Assembly (NCBI RefSeq): GCF_029910235.1
Contig: NZ_CP112874.1
Span: 930,001 to 994,000, forward strand
Source of the DNA: Pseudanabaena galeata CCNP1313
Lineage (GTDB): Bacteria; Cyanobacteriota; Cyanobacteriia; Pseudanabaenales; Pseudanabaenaceae
Length of the DNA: 64,000 bases
Direction of reading: 5' to 3'
Below, piece after piece: positions 8,138-16,096 of this stretch (the first letter of the stretch is position 1; each line of letters begins with the position of its first letter). Below the pieces are notes generated by a model. It did no database searches, was not told the DNA's origin, and saw only the letters and a program-made list of their open reading frames with translations. The translations under genes and the position numbers were made by a program.

Positions 8138-8824
8138 ATGGATAAATCTGCTCCTCAGTCTACCTCTAAACCCATATTAAATAGAGGCTTTATAGTGACC
8201 TTAGGAATTCTCGCAGTAATCGCTACGATGGCAAGACCATCAGCACGTTGGGTTAAGGCTCAATATGATATTTATCAAGCTAACAACACGGTTCTAACAG
8301 CTAGTGAAAATAATTACAAAGAACTAATCAAGAGTATTGAAGCAAATCAGCCGAATAAGTCTTTAAAAATTCCATCAGCTAGTAGCTCAGCAATTTCCGA
8401 AAAAATTTTTCAGGCTGCTTTATTGCCTGACATTTTAGGTAGAAGTAGCCGCTATGAACCATATACCAGTAATGGCACACTTGCTTGCGCCCGTATGGTA
8501 AATATGACGATAGAACACGCTTTGGGCTATCAGGTAGGACAAAATACTCTTTATGTTCCATCTATGGTTGAAGATCTAGACAATGGTAAGGGCAAACGTA
8601 TCGACCAAAATCAATCTATACGAGGCGATATAGCCATTTCCAATGGTACAGATTATGAAAAGGGGCTTTGGCATATAGGTATTTGTATGAATGATGGTTG
8701 CAGCTTGGTGTTGTCCAACTCTCCTTTTAAATCAGAATTTTCTTGGCTAACAAACTCAAATTTCGACGGAGCCTTTGATCGATATCCAGGTAAAACCACT
8801 TTTTATCGCATTGTCCAGAAATAA
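8138..8824 (+). CDS. Secreted or membrane-anchored papain-like (NlpC/CHAP-type) protein, predicted
   Basis: A 228-residue protein. A single N-terminal hydrophobic segment (GFIVTLGILAVIATMA, about residues 17-32) suggests an anchor or uncleaved signal. The C-terminal part has the order of motifs seen in NlpC/P60 and CHAP peptidases: C117 at a helix start (GTLACARMVNM), RGDIAIS (residues 162-168), H179 in LWHIGICM, then LVLSNSP where the third catalytic residue would fall. The assignment rests on motif order, not on close similarity, so function is tentative; a cell-wall hydrolase or amidase is the simplest reading. The frame is open from a TTG at 8129, but the ATG at 8138 is preferred. A family B repeat follows within 5 bases of the stop. 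Confidence 0.65.
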   Translation: MDKSAPQSTSKPILNRGFIVTLGILAVIATMARPSARWVKAQYDIYQANNTVLTASENNYKELIKSIEANQPNKSLKIPSASSSAISEKIFQAALLPDILGRSSRYEPYTSNGTLACARMVNMTIEHALGYQVGQNTLYVPSMVEDLDNGKGKRIDQNQSIRGDIAISNGTDYEKGLWHIGICMNDGCSLVLSNSPFKSEFSWLTNSNFDGAFDRYPGKTTFYRIVQK

Positions 8825-8828
8825 TCAA

Positions 8829-8944
8829 AACGTCAGTTGGACGCAAATAGCAAAAAATGGTAAGAATCGCTAAGCGATTCTTACCATTTTTTGCTATTTG
8901 CGTCGTGCGAAGCACAACGCAAATGGCTCTATCCAATTCACGTT
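8829..8944. repeat. Family B two-hairpin repeat, copy 1
   Basis: Ends AACGTCAGTTGGACG and CCAATTCACGTT. The first hairpin is centred on CGCTAAGCG, with the ATGGTAAGAAT stem extended to GACGCAAATAGC; the second is a TTTGCGTCGTGC/GCACAACGCAAA hairpin. The middle arm can pair with either side. The repeat end supplies the stop codon of scpB. Confidence 0.9.
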
Positions 8945-9564
8945 AACTTAGTTAAATCATCGATTTCAAAATATTGATGAAACTTGGTTGTTACTTGCAA
9001 AACCGACGATCGCCCCCCATCTGCTTGCCTTTTCTTTCTCACAAATCCCTGCTCGACTAACTCCTGAACGTGCTGATAAGCTCCTGCCCCGCGTAACTCG
9101 ATCAACTCTGACTGCACGATATTTTTTTTCAATGCGATCGCCGCCAACGTCCGTAAAGCTCCACGCCCCAGATCCACAGGAATGAGCTTATGCACCAAAT
9201 CCCCAAACTCCGATCGCAGTCTTAGCGAAAACCCCACATCAGTTTCCACAATTTCTAAAGCACTGTCTCGATGGGCATATTCTGTAATTAGATCAATCAG
9301 TCCCATCTCTGCATCCTCAACCTCGCACCCTAGAGCTTCAGCGATCGCCGCCAAGTTCATTGGTTGCCCCTTGAGATACAAAACCGCCTCTACTTTTTGT
9401 TTGAGGTTATTGGCGATCGCTAATTCTGGCTGCTCAAATCCATCCATGGACAAAGACAGTGGCTCAGCCTCCAAGTTTTCCTCAAGCTCAAAAGACTCTT
9501 CAGGCTCTAGTTCGTCTAAATCTAAAGGATCGATAGGTTGTTCAAAAGGCAATACATTCGTCAT
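8938..9564 (-). CDS. scpB: Segregation and condensation protein B
   Basis: A 208-residue winged-helix kleisin-associated protein that works with ScpA and SMC in chromosome condensation. An acidic N-terminal extension of about 55 residues (LDLDELEPEESFELEENLEA) precedes the core, which starts LKQKVEAVLYLKGQPMNLAA and continues with LGCEVEDAEMGLIDLITEYA and YQHVQELVEQGFVRKKRQADG, the usual ScpB signatures. The stop codon TGA at 8938-8940 lies inside the terminal sequence of a family B repeat, so insertion of that repeat probably redefined the last residues (TKLT). No scpA or smc gene is nearby. Confidence 0.92.
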   Translation of the reverse strand: MTNVLPFEQPIDPLDLDELEPEESFELEENLEAEPLSLSMDGFEQPELAIANNLKQKVEAVLYLKGQPMNLAAIAEALGCEVEDAEMGLIDLITEYAHRDSALEIVETDVGFSLRLRSEFGDLVHKLIPVDLGRGALRTLAAIALKKNIVQSELIELRGAGAYQHVQELVEQGFVRKKRQADGGRSSVLQVTTKFHQYFEIDDLTKLT

Positions 9565-9658
9565 GCTAAAATTTTAACCGAGTATAGGCGGTGCATAGCG
9601 CCACTTTTACGCTCTTTTTATACTCTTAAACAAAAAAATTCACAAGCTGAGAAACCAT

Positions 9659-9919
9659 ATGCCAAGCAGCATGATGTACTACGAAGACACTTATGTAGTG
9701 CTGCCTCCAGACATGCAAGAGCAGTTTGTCACTCAGCCAGAATTAGAAAAAATCTTGCATGATCTGCTCGTTGAGATTGAGAATCAAGATTTACCTACCG
9801 ATTTAAAAAATATCCCCACAATTGATGAGCAAGTCCAACGCTTGATTAAAACTGCCTGTGATCTCGATTGTGGCGATCGCGGTACATGGCAATGGTATGT
9901 AGTCCGCCTCGATAAATAA
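9659..9919 (+). CDS. CRR7-family protein (NDH-1 assembly)
   Basis: An 86-residue protein matching the chlororespiratory reduction 7 family conserved in cyanobacteria and chloroplasts. Recognisable segments: MYYEDTYVVLPPDMQEQF, then LEKILHDLLVEIENQDLP, then VQRLIKTACDLDCGDRGTWQ and WYVVRLDK at the C-terminus. In plants CRR7 is needed to build the peripheral arm of the photosynthetic NADH dehydrogenase-like complex; a similar role is inferred. The frame allows ATG at 9659 or at 9671/9674 (MMYYEDTY); homologues I recall begin near MYYEE, so the true start may be the later one. It is divergent from scpB with a gap of 95 bases. Confidence 0.8.
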   Translation: MPSSMMYYEDTYVVLPPDMQEQFVTQPELEKILHDLLVEIENQDLPTDLKNIPTIDEQVQRLIKTACDLDCGDRGTWQWYVVRLDK

Positions 9920-9938
9920 ACCAAGTAGCGCCTATTAG

Positions 9939-11627
9939 CTAAGAGACTTCAGCCGAAAAATTAGTTTTGGACTTGCTAAGCATCTCTTTAACATCAATAT
10001 TTTGCCAAAGGACTCGATATAACTGTAAAGCCTCTTCCTTACCCTTTACTTTAATTAGATCCAGCTTTTCTAATGGCAGATTATGACTGGAAATCTTCAC
10101 TTTAGTACTTTCAGAAATAAATACTTCTCCAGCTTTTGCTGCCGTACAAATGCGGCTAGCCACATTCATCGTGTCGCCAATATTGGTGTACTGAATCAGA
10201 TTCTCAGAGCCAATATTACCTGCGGCAACCATGCCCGTATTGAGTCCAATGTGAATCTGGATTTGCAAATCTCGTCCTTGTTCTGTCCAATCTTCATTTA
10301 ATTGTTTCATTGCCCATTGCATGGCGATCGCTGCATTCACAGCCATCACTGCGTCATCCTCTTTTTGATAGGGTGAACCCCAGACTGCTAATAGGGCATC
10401 AGCGATATATTTCTCCAATGTGCCACCAAAGGGGAAGACAATATCTTCAACCATCACCTTGAAATATTCATTTAAGAATTCGAGAACCTTGCGCGGCTGC
10501 ATTTGTGCAGTCATTTCGGTGAAACCGCTAATATCAGAAAACAAAGCGGTGACTTCTGTTTCAACAATCCGATTTAAGTCCCAACCTTCTTCAATTTTTT
10601 TGCTAACGGCGGCAGGAAAAAATCGCTCTAACTTGGTGCGCCGAATCACTTCCGATTGCATATTGCGATAGAGGTGAGCATTTTCAATCGCGATCGCCGC
10701 CTGATTTGCCAAACTACTCAAAAATTCTAGATCTTCTTTATAATAAGCATGACCACGCGATAGATTATCCACATACAATACGCCGATCGCATGATCCCTT
10801 GGCTTTAAGGGCGCACACATTGCCGCTTGGATCGATTGCTGAATAATTGACTGAGAACTATCAAAACGGCGATCGAGCGAAGCATCATCGCTAATGATTG
10901 CATCGCCTTGTTTTAAGACAAAATTAGTTATTTTGCGACTATAAAAATCAAGGTCAGCCGTTGTATTGGGATTACTAAATCTGTAGGCTTTTGGTTCTAA
11001 TTGCCCAGTTTTCTCATCGACCAGTAATAATACGGCGCGATCGACAGACATAATTTTTAGCAACAGTTCTAAAATCTTTTCAGGCAGAGCCGAATAGGCT
11101 TCAGGAGATGCTAGTTCTTGGCTGACCTCTAGCAAAACTCGTAACTTCGCCGATGTCCTCTGCACCTCATCAGTACCCTGAATCATTAGCACTGATCCTG
11201 AGGTTGCGAGCTTCTGCTGTTGCAATAAATCTTGCATATTCACACGAGATTTCTCTGGCGAAACGCGCATTAAAATCGATAACCCTGAATTGGGAATTGT
11301 ATTTTGATTAGTAGAAGAAGTTGTACTAGATTGAGATTCATCAACTAATCGAAATACAACACTACCAAATTGCACCCAATCACCATGATTGAGTTTTTGT
11401 TGGATAATCTTGACCTGATTAACAAAAGTGCCATTACTACTATTCAAATCAGTAACATATAGCCCCTTATCTGTTACCTGAATTTCCGCATGATGACGTG
11501 AAAGACTTCGAGCATCATCCTCTACGACAATACTATTATCTAATCCTCTACCGATCGTATTTACGCCATATTTTAGATCGCAGATGCGCTCTTGGGGAGT
11601 ACCTTGATTTTGAATAATATATGGCAT
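9939..11627 (-). CDS. Adenylate cyclase with FHA and GAF domains
   Basis: A 562-residue cytoplasmic signalling enzyme. An FHA phosphopeptide-binding domain fills residues 1-95 (NTIGRGLDNSIVVED, RSLSRHHAEI, LNSSNGTFVN). A GAF sensor occupies about 170-330. A class III cyclase catalytic domain occupies about 350-540, with metal-binding Asp residues in ALFSDISGFTEM, Lys in LEKYIADALLAVWGSP and Thr in YTNIGDTMNVASRICTA. The Lys/Thr pair indicates ATP rather than GTP as substrate, as in cyanobacterial CyaB-type enzymes. The FHA domain suggests coupling to a Ser/Thr kinase. It is monocistronic and converges on the CRR7 gene with only 19 bases between stops. Confidence 0.92.
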   Translation of the reverse strand: MPYIIQNQGTPQERICDLKYGVNTIGRGLDNSIVVEDDARSLSRHHAEIQVTDKGLYVTDLNSSNGTFVNQVKIIQQKLNHGDWVQFGSVVFRLVDESQSSTTSSTNQNTIPNSGLSILMRVSPEKSRVNMQDLLQQQKLATSGSVLMIQGTDEVQRTSAKLRVLLEVSQELASPEAYSALPEKILELLLKIMSVDRAVLLLVDEKTGQLEPKAYRFSNPNTTADLDFYSRKITNFVLKQGDAIISDDASLDRRFDSSQSIIQQSIQAAMCAPLKPRDHAIGVLYVDNLSRGHAYYKEDLEFLSSLANQAAIAIENAHLYRNMQSEVIRRTKLERFFPAAVSKKIEEGWDLNRIVETEVTALFSDISGFTEMTAQMQPRKVLEFLNEYFKVMVEDIVFPFGGTLEKYIADALLAVWGSPYQKEDDAVMAVNAAIAMQWAMKQLNEDWTEQGRDLQIQIHIGLNTGMVAAGNIGSENLIQYTNIGDTMNVASRICTAAKAGEVFISESTKVKISSHNLPLEKLDLIKVKGKEEALQLYRVLWQNIDVKEMLSKSKTNFSAEVS

Positions 11628-11660
11628 ATTTTTTTCCTGCTGCGACTATTGGAATATCAT

Positions 11661-11838
11661 TACAGCGCAAAACGCTGAAGTAAAACTCAGAAATACTATT
11701 GAAAGCGCTGCTTTTAATAATATTTTTGTACTACTTAAAGCCTCAATAAACTTTACAGCGCAAAGAGCTGAAGTAAAACCCAAATTTTTTATTGAAAGTT
11801 TTGCAAAGCAAAACTTTCAATAAAAAATTTGGGTTTAT
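11661..11838. repeat. Family G palindromic repeats, two in tandem
   Basis: TACAGCGCAAAACGCTGAAG at 11661 and a close copy at about 11754 begin two successive units. The first unit contains a degraded hairpin and GTACTACTTAAAGCCTCAAT. The second contains a perfect 61-bp palindrome (about 11776-11836) centred on TTTTGCAAAGCAAAA. Confidence 0.8.
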
Positions 11839-11920
11839 TCGCTAATTCCACTACAGAAGTATCTGTGAAAACTCTCATATCATTCATAATGAAGTTAACA
11901 GCATTATCACATTTTTATCC

Positions 11921-13180
11921 ATGTCGCCAACTACGCTAGAAGTACAATCTCAAGTTCAGGCTGATCCGCAAGTCGCAACTGATGCGATCGCTGAGTTTAA
12001 TCAATATGTGATGAGTACCTATGCTCGCTTTCCGATCGCCCTAGAGCGCGGCGAGGGCTGCCGAGTATGGGACAGCACAGGCAAAGAATACTTGGATTTT
12101 GTGGCTGGCATTGCTACTTGTACGTTGGGACACGCACATCCTGCAATGGTCAAAGCCGTGACTGAGCAAATCCAAACTTTGCACCATGCCTCTAATTTGT
12201 TTTATTTTGCACCCCAAGGTCAATTGGCTAAATGGCTGGTACAAAACTCCTGTGCGGACAAAGCATTTTTCTGTAACTCTGGTGCTGAGGCTAATGAAGG
12301 GGCGATTAAGCTGGCGCGTAAATATGCTCATACCAAGCTCGGTATCGAAGACCCCTTAATTTTGACGGCAAATGCTAGTTTTCATGGACGCACACTCGCC
12401 ACCGTTACCGCCACAGGGCAGCCCAAATATCACAAGAATTTTGCACCCCTCGTCCAAGGTTTTGACTATATTCCTTACAACGATATCGCCGCCCTCGAAG
12501 ATGCTGTCAAAAAATATGAAGGCAGACTCTGCGCGATCATGCTCGAACCATTGCAAGGTGAAGGCGGTGTCAACCCTGGCGATCGCGCTTATTTCTCGCG
12601 TATTCGGGAAATTTGTGACGAGAAGAAAATTCTGCTGATTATTGATGAAGTCCAAGTGGGAATGGGACGCAGTGGAATGCTCTGGGGTTATGAAAATCTC
12701 GGTATTCAGCCCGATATCTTCACTTCGGCAAAGGGCTTAGGCGGTGGCATTCCCATCGGTGCGATGATGTGCAAGGCAAGTTGTGATGTCTTTGAAGCGG
12801 GCGATCATGCCAGTACCTTCGGCGGTAATCCTTTCGCCTGTGCCGTGGCTCTATCGGTTTGCAACACGATGGTCAAGGATAATCTGATTGCTAATGCGAG
12901 AGAACGTGGTCAACAACTACGGACTGGATTGCAAGCTATTTGCGATCGCTTTCCTCAGCATATTTCTTCGGTACGTGGCTGGGGCTTGATCGATGGTTTG
13001 GTATTGCAAGAGTCTAGCCAAATCCAAGCCCGTGATGTGGTTGCCGCAGGAATTGAACATGGTTTGTTGTTAGTGCCTGCGGGTGTAAAGGTGGTGCGCT
13101 TTGTACCACCTTTAATCGTTTCGGCTGAGGAGATTGATCAAGCTCTAGCTACTGTCGAACAGGCGATCGCAAGTTTTTAG
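11921..13180 (+). CDS. argD: Acetylornithine aminotransferase
   Basis: A 419-residue class III PLP-dependent aminotransferase that makes N-acetylornithine from N-acetylglutamate semialdehyde in arginine synthesis. Seen: FVAGIATCTLGHAHPAM (N-terminal), FFCNSGAEANEGAIKLARK (PLP phosphate and substrate region), LIIDEVQVGMGRSG (PLP ring Asp), TSAKGLGGGIPIGAM with the Schiff-base Lys, and HASTFGGNPFACAVAL. Length fits the family. The first ATG, MSPTTLEVQSQ, adds a roughly 20-residue leader typical of cyanobacterial ArgD. Because argB is also in the window but unlinked, the arg genes are scattered, as is normal in cyanobacteria. Confidence 0.96.
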   Translation: MSPTTLEVQSQVQADPQVATDAIAEFNQYVMSTYARFPIALERGEGCRVWDSTGKEYLDFVAGIATCTLGHAHPAMVKAVTEQIQTLHHASNLFYFAPQGQLAKWLVQNSCADKAFFCNSGAEANEGAIKLARKYAHTKLGIEDPLILTANASFHGRTLATVTATGQPKYHKNFAPLVQGFDYIPYNDIAALEDAVKKYEGRLCAIMLEPLQGEGGVNPGDRAYFSRIREICDEKKILLIIDEVQVGMGRSGMLWGYENLGIQPDIFTSAKGLGGGIPIGAMMCKASCDVFEAGDHASTFGGNPFACAVALSVCNTMVKDNLIANARERGQQLRTGLQAICDRFPQHISSVRGWGLIDGLVLQESSQIQARDVVAAGIEHGLLLVPAGVKVVRFVPPLIVSAEEIDQALATVEQAIASF

Positions 13181-13199
13181 TTCATGTCATATCTAAAAA

Positions 13200-13313
13200 A
13201 ACGTCAGTTCGACGAAAGTAGAAAATGGTAAGAATCGCTAAGCGATTCTTACCATTTTCTGCCATTTGCGGCGTGCGAAGCACGCCGCAAATGGCTATAT
13301 CGAACTCACGTTA
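13200..13313. repeat. Family B two-hairpin repeat, copy 2
   Basis: Ends AACGTCAGTTCGACGAAAG and TATCGAACTCACGTT form imperfect terminal inverted repeats. Inside are the ATGGTAAGAATCGCT hairpin (TAAG centre region) and the TTTGCGGCGTGC GAA GCACGCCGCAAA hairpin. Confidence 0.92.
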
Positions 13314-13351
13314 AAAAAAGAGGTGGCGCTTTGCGCCACCTCTTTTTTTAG
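13313..13351. terminator. Bidirectional intrinsic terminator downstream of argD
   Basis: Stem GAGGTGGCGC / GCGCCACCTC with a TTT loop, flanked by seven A residues on one side and seven T residues on the other. It is 130 bases from the argD stop and follows directly after a family B repeat. Confidence 0.8.
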
Positions 13352-13391
13352 ATATGACAAGTTAAGAAATGGCTTAGTCACTTCTTAACTT

Positions 13392-13453
13392 GACAACCCT
13401 TACTGGGTTTGGTTTTTAATTCACGAAAGTGTTGTCACACTTTCGTGAATTGG
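13392..13453. repeat. Family E hairpin at the porin 3' end
   Basis: A perfect hairpin at 13418-13451 (AATTCACGAAAGTGT arms, TGTC loop) next to ACCCTTACTGGGTTTGG. It starts 5 bases after the porin stop. No U-tract follows on the minus strand, so it may stabilise the 3' end rather than terminate. Confidence 0.7.
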
Positions 13454-13455
13454 GA

Positions 13456-15348
13456 TTAGAAACTAAACTGAGTGCGTAGATTACCTACAAATACAGTTGG
13501 GTTAGTCGAGAAACTATTGGGATTGAAAATTGCGTAGAACGCAGGAACGATCGCAATATTTCTGCTGATTGGATAGTAGTAAGAAAGCTCCAAATCGTAT
13601 TGATTAGCGCCATCACCACCACCAGAGAGCAAGAAATTACGTCCACTGCTATAACTATGGGGTACAACAAAAGAAAGCACAGCCAAGGCACTTTCCTTAA
13701 ATAAATCTGGGAAAGCTAGCCCAAATTGGAATGCATTAACATTAACGCTACCACCTTGAACAGCAGGATTAAGCGGCGAAATATTGGTACTACCATAGGA
13801 GTAACGACCAAATACCCCAAATCCTTTAGTAACCAACCAATCAAAGTTCAAGACAAATGAATCTGCGGTAGCATTGTTAATTGGACCACCCAGACCATCA
13901 TCCGCAAACCCATAAGGTAAAGGTTCAGCCGTTGCGCCACCAATGAGACCACCATTAGTTTTGATATTGGAGCGGGTATACAAGAACCGAATGTTAGCAT
14001 CACGACTTGGTGAATAGACTAACTCAGCACTGAGAGTATTGGTTCCACCAAATAGCCCTTGGTTGGGATTACTAGAAGTATTAAAATTAGGTACAGCAGG
14101 ATTGAGGAACTCTGTATTTTCTCCTAAATAAGCTGCTGTAAATCTGAACTGTGGATTGATCGTCCAAGTTACAACTGCACCCGAACCGCGATCGACGGAA
14201 TTTGATAAGGTACTGCCATTTGAGTTAAAACTAGTTGCACCTGTCAAGAAGTTAGTAAAACGGTTGCCATCAAAATAGCGATAGAAATTCAGACGAGGAC
14301 CGATCGCTACATTAACATTGCTTGCAACTGGGAAACTATAAAACAACTCACGAATATTGAAAGTGTTAGCACTAGGTACACCCGTCTGATCAAGGAATGG
14401 AGTTCCCCAAGTGTTGGTATAGCCAGCAGACACAAAGTTATTGGCTGGCGAGTTGCCATTACCTGTTACCAGTTGGGTAACCAAAGCATCTTTACCTGTG
14501 AAAGATGTTGTCAGGTTTAAGAATAGATAGTAACCAAATGTAAGGTTAGGATTACTTCTATTAACCGTAGTTGGTACACCACCAACACGAGTAGGTGCAG
14601 CAAAAGGACTACCAGGATTCCCAAGACTGCGCTCAGCTCTCACAGGTGCAGATGCTGTCGCTCCAGTAAGGTTAAAGAAGGCAAGCCCACTGAGCTTAGT
14701 CGTTGTTGAGAACTGTTGAGCTTCGAGTTTAGCTGTCTTCGCATCAAGAGCATCTACGCGACCACGAAGAGTAGCCAATTCCGCAGCAAATTCTTCTTGA
14801 AGCTTCTGTAAAGTAGCAAGATCTTCCTGAGAGACTTTATCGGCTAGTCCTGCGGAAATGATTTCATTGATCTTATCCAAACAAGCATTGAGTCCAGCCG
14901 CAAACTCGTATCTTGCTAGAGCTTGACCACCTCTAAAGGTGCTGTCTGGATAACCTGCAATACATCCATAACGCTCTACTAAGGATTGAAGAGCGGTAAA
15001 AGCCCAATCAGTTGGACGTACATCAGATAGCTGTGAAACAGATGTTACTTGAGAAACATCTGTAGTTTCCGCCAGTTTATTCACATCTAAATTACTGACT
15101 GGTGAGCCCGTGGACAAACTGGGTTGAAGACTGACAGCATTCTCTTGGCGATCGATTAAATTACTAATCGATGTGTTAACCTCTGGGGAGGTACTTGCTG
15201 ATAAATTTGCTGTCGATAAATTAGTTGATGAATCTTTAGGTAAATTATCTGAAGCTTGAGGCGTAGCTTTTGCGGGAGCCTCATACAAACTAGATAGCGC
15301 GACAAACATCGCTAGACATGAAAGCGAACTATTGAAAGCCTTTGACAT
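13456..15348 (-). CDS. SLH-domain outer-membrane porin (iron uptake porin/OprB family)
   Basis: A 630-residue cyanobacterial outer-membrane porin. A signal peptide (SLSCLAMFVALSSLYEAPAKA) comes first, then a Ser/Thr-rich linker to about residue 105. An SLH domain follows (VRPTDWAFTALQSLVERYG, FRGGQALARYEFAAGLNA, residues 110-160), then a coiled coil (about 170-215, with ELATLRGRVDALDAKTAKLEA-like heptads). A beta-barrel domain reaches the C-terminal Phe (RTQFSF), the outer-membrane insertion signal. Such porins are annotated for iron or small-solute uptake. A 48-bp palindrome containing the TGTATACAGTATCCA motif shared with hiuH and hpxO lies 37 bases upstream of the start, so it may instead import purine-related solutes and be co-regulated with the urate genes. 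Confidence 0.9.
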   Translation of the reverse strand: MSKAFNSSLSCLAMFVALSSLYEAPAKATPQASDNLPKDSSTNLSTANLSASTSPEVNTSISNLIDRQENAVSLQPSLSTGSPVSNLDVNKLAETTDVSQVTSVSQLSDVRPTDWAFTALQSLVERYGCIAGYPDSTFRGGQALARYEFAAGLNACLDKINEIISAGLADKVSQEDLATLQKLQEEFAAELATLRGRVDALDAKTAKLEAQQFSTTTKLSGLAFFNLTGATASAPVRAERSLGNPGSPFAAPTRVGGVPTTVNRSNPNLTFGYYLFLNLTTSFTGKDALVTQLVTGNGNSPANNFVSAGYTNTWGTPFLDQTGVPSANTFNIRELFYSFPVASNVNVAIGPRLNFYRYFDGNRFTNFLTGATSFNSNGSTLSNSVDRGSGAVVTWTINPQFRFTAAYLGENTEFLNPAVPNFNTSSNPNQGLFGGTNTLSAELVYSPSRDANIRFLYTRSNIKTNGGLIGGATAEPLPYGFADDGLGGPINNATADSFVLNFDWLVTKGFGVFGRYSYGSTNISPLNPAVQGGSVNVNAFQFGLAFPDLFKESALAVLSFVVPHSYSSGRNFLLSGGGDGANQYDLELSYYYPISRNIAIVPAFYAIFNPNSFSTNPTVFVGNLRTQFSF

Positions 15349-15384
15349 AAATCCTCACACCAATTACATGAGCGACGAACGGAA

Positions 15385-15432
15385 AATCGCAGTAATCTGG
15401 ATACTGTATACAGTATCCAGATTACTGCGATT
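15385..15432. promoter_or_regulatory. 48-bp perfect palindrome with TGTATACAGTATCCA operator-like core
   Basis: A perfect 48-bp inverted repeat centred between 15408 and 15409. Its core reads TGTATACAGTATCCA (15405-15419) and, by symmetry, the same 15-mer on the other strand. It lies in front of the porin gene and behind hiuH. The core matches the sites at 15965-15979 and 20497-20511 except at one position. Confidence 0.7.
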
Positions 15433-15536
15433 AAACTTTAGATTCGCGATCGCTTTCTGTATTGCAGATTACAAAGAATTCACTCACTAACAAAGCTCAA
15501 ATTTTTGTGTGGTAGCTTCGCTACTCCACAAAAGAA

Positions 15537-15896
15537 CTAACTACCACGATAAGTGCTGTAAGCCCAAGGTGAAACTAGCAGAGGTACATGGTAGCGATCG
15601 CTCTTATCTGCAATACCAAAGCGCACAGGAACAGTAGTTAAGAAATTAGGTTCTGGTAAAGACGCGCCACAACTTGTAAAATAGTCGCTGACATAAAAAC
15701 AAATTTCGTATATACCCACTTTGATCTCAAACTCATTTAGTAACAGTTCATCTGTTCGACCGTCTCGGTTAGTAAATAGAGTTTTGATTAATTTTCTCTG
15801 TCCGTCATCAGCGATCGCCCACAATTCAAGTTTCATATTTCTGGCAGGACATCCATGCACTGTATTAAGGACGTGAGTTGAGAGTTTTCCAGACAT
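15537..15896 (-). CDS. hiuH: 5-hydroxyisourate hydrolase (transthyretin-related)
   Basis: A 119-residue transthyretin-fold hydrolase that opens 5-hydroxyisourate to OHCU in urate degradation. Diagnostic features are the N-terminal SGKLSTHVLNTVHGCPA segment with its catalytic His, a central Arg (FTNRDGRTDELLL), the His of SDRYHVPLLVSPWAYSTYRG, and the C-terminal YRGS tetrapeptide that separates true HiuH from transthyretin. The frame is open to 15980, but the extra 28 residues translate a hairpin and an operator-like site, so the ATG at 15896 (MSGKLS) is chosen. It sits with uraD, puuE and hpxO, which act directly before or after it. Confidence 0.95.
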   Translation of the reverse strand: MSGKLSTHVLNTVHGCPARNMKLELWAIADDGQRKLIKTLFTNRDGRTDELLLNEFEIKVGIYEICFYVSDYFTSCGASLPEPNFLTTVPVRFGIADKSDRYHVPLLVSPWAYSTYRGS

Positions 15897-15909
15897 AATT
15901 TCACAAACC

Positions 15910-15952
15910 AATATTTTAATAGGCAGCGCTTTGCGCTGCCTATTAAAATATT
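15910..15952. repeat. Perfect hairpin in the hiuH leader
   Basis: A 43-bp palindrome with 20-bp arms (AATATTTTAATAGGCAGCGC) and a TTT loop, 13 bases upstream of the hiuH ATG. If transcribed from the operator at 15965-15979 it would form a stable 5' leader hairpin close to the start codon. Confidence 0.75.
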
Positions 15953-15964
15953 TTACTTCACAAC

Positions 15965-15979
15965 TGCATACTGTATACA
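15965..15979 (-). promoter_or_regulatory. Operator-like site upstream of hiuH
   Basis: On the minus strand reads TGTATACAGTATGCA, an interrupted palindrome TGTATAC-A-GTATGCA. It differs from the hpxO site by one base. The layout resembles operators of GntR-type regulators, which is an inference; no such regulator is encoded in the window. Confidence 0.65.
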
Positions 15980-15989
15980 TTAAGCTTGT

Positions 15990-16060
15990 ATAGCAATCCT
16001 AAATTGTTTGAAAGAGTTCGCCCTTTGGGCGAACTCTTTCAAACAATTTAGGATTGCTAT
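15990..16060. repeat. Family D perfect hairpin, copy 2
   Basis: Arms start ATAGCAATCCTAAA as in the copy at 7851-7922. The inner stem differs (AAAGAGTTCGCCC against GGGCGAACTCTTT). It separates the divergent hiuH and the AtzF-C-like gene. Confidence 0.9.
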
Positions 16061-16096
16061 GTACGAAACTAATCTATAAATTCACAAGCTTTATTT

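Noticed and set aside
13456-15348. Intrinsic terminator at 13418-13451 for the porin
   Set aside because: The hairpin is perfect but lacks a U-tract on the porin's strand, so it is listed as a repeat and not called a terminator.
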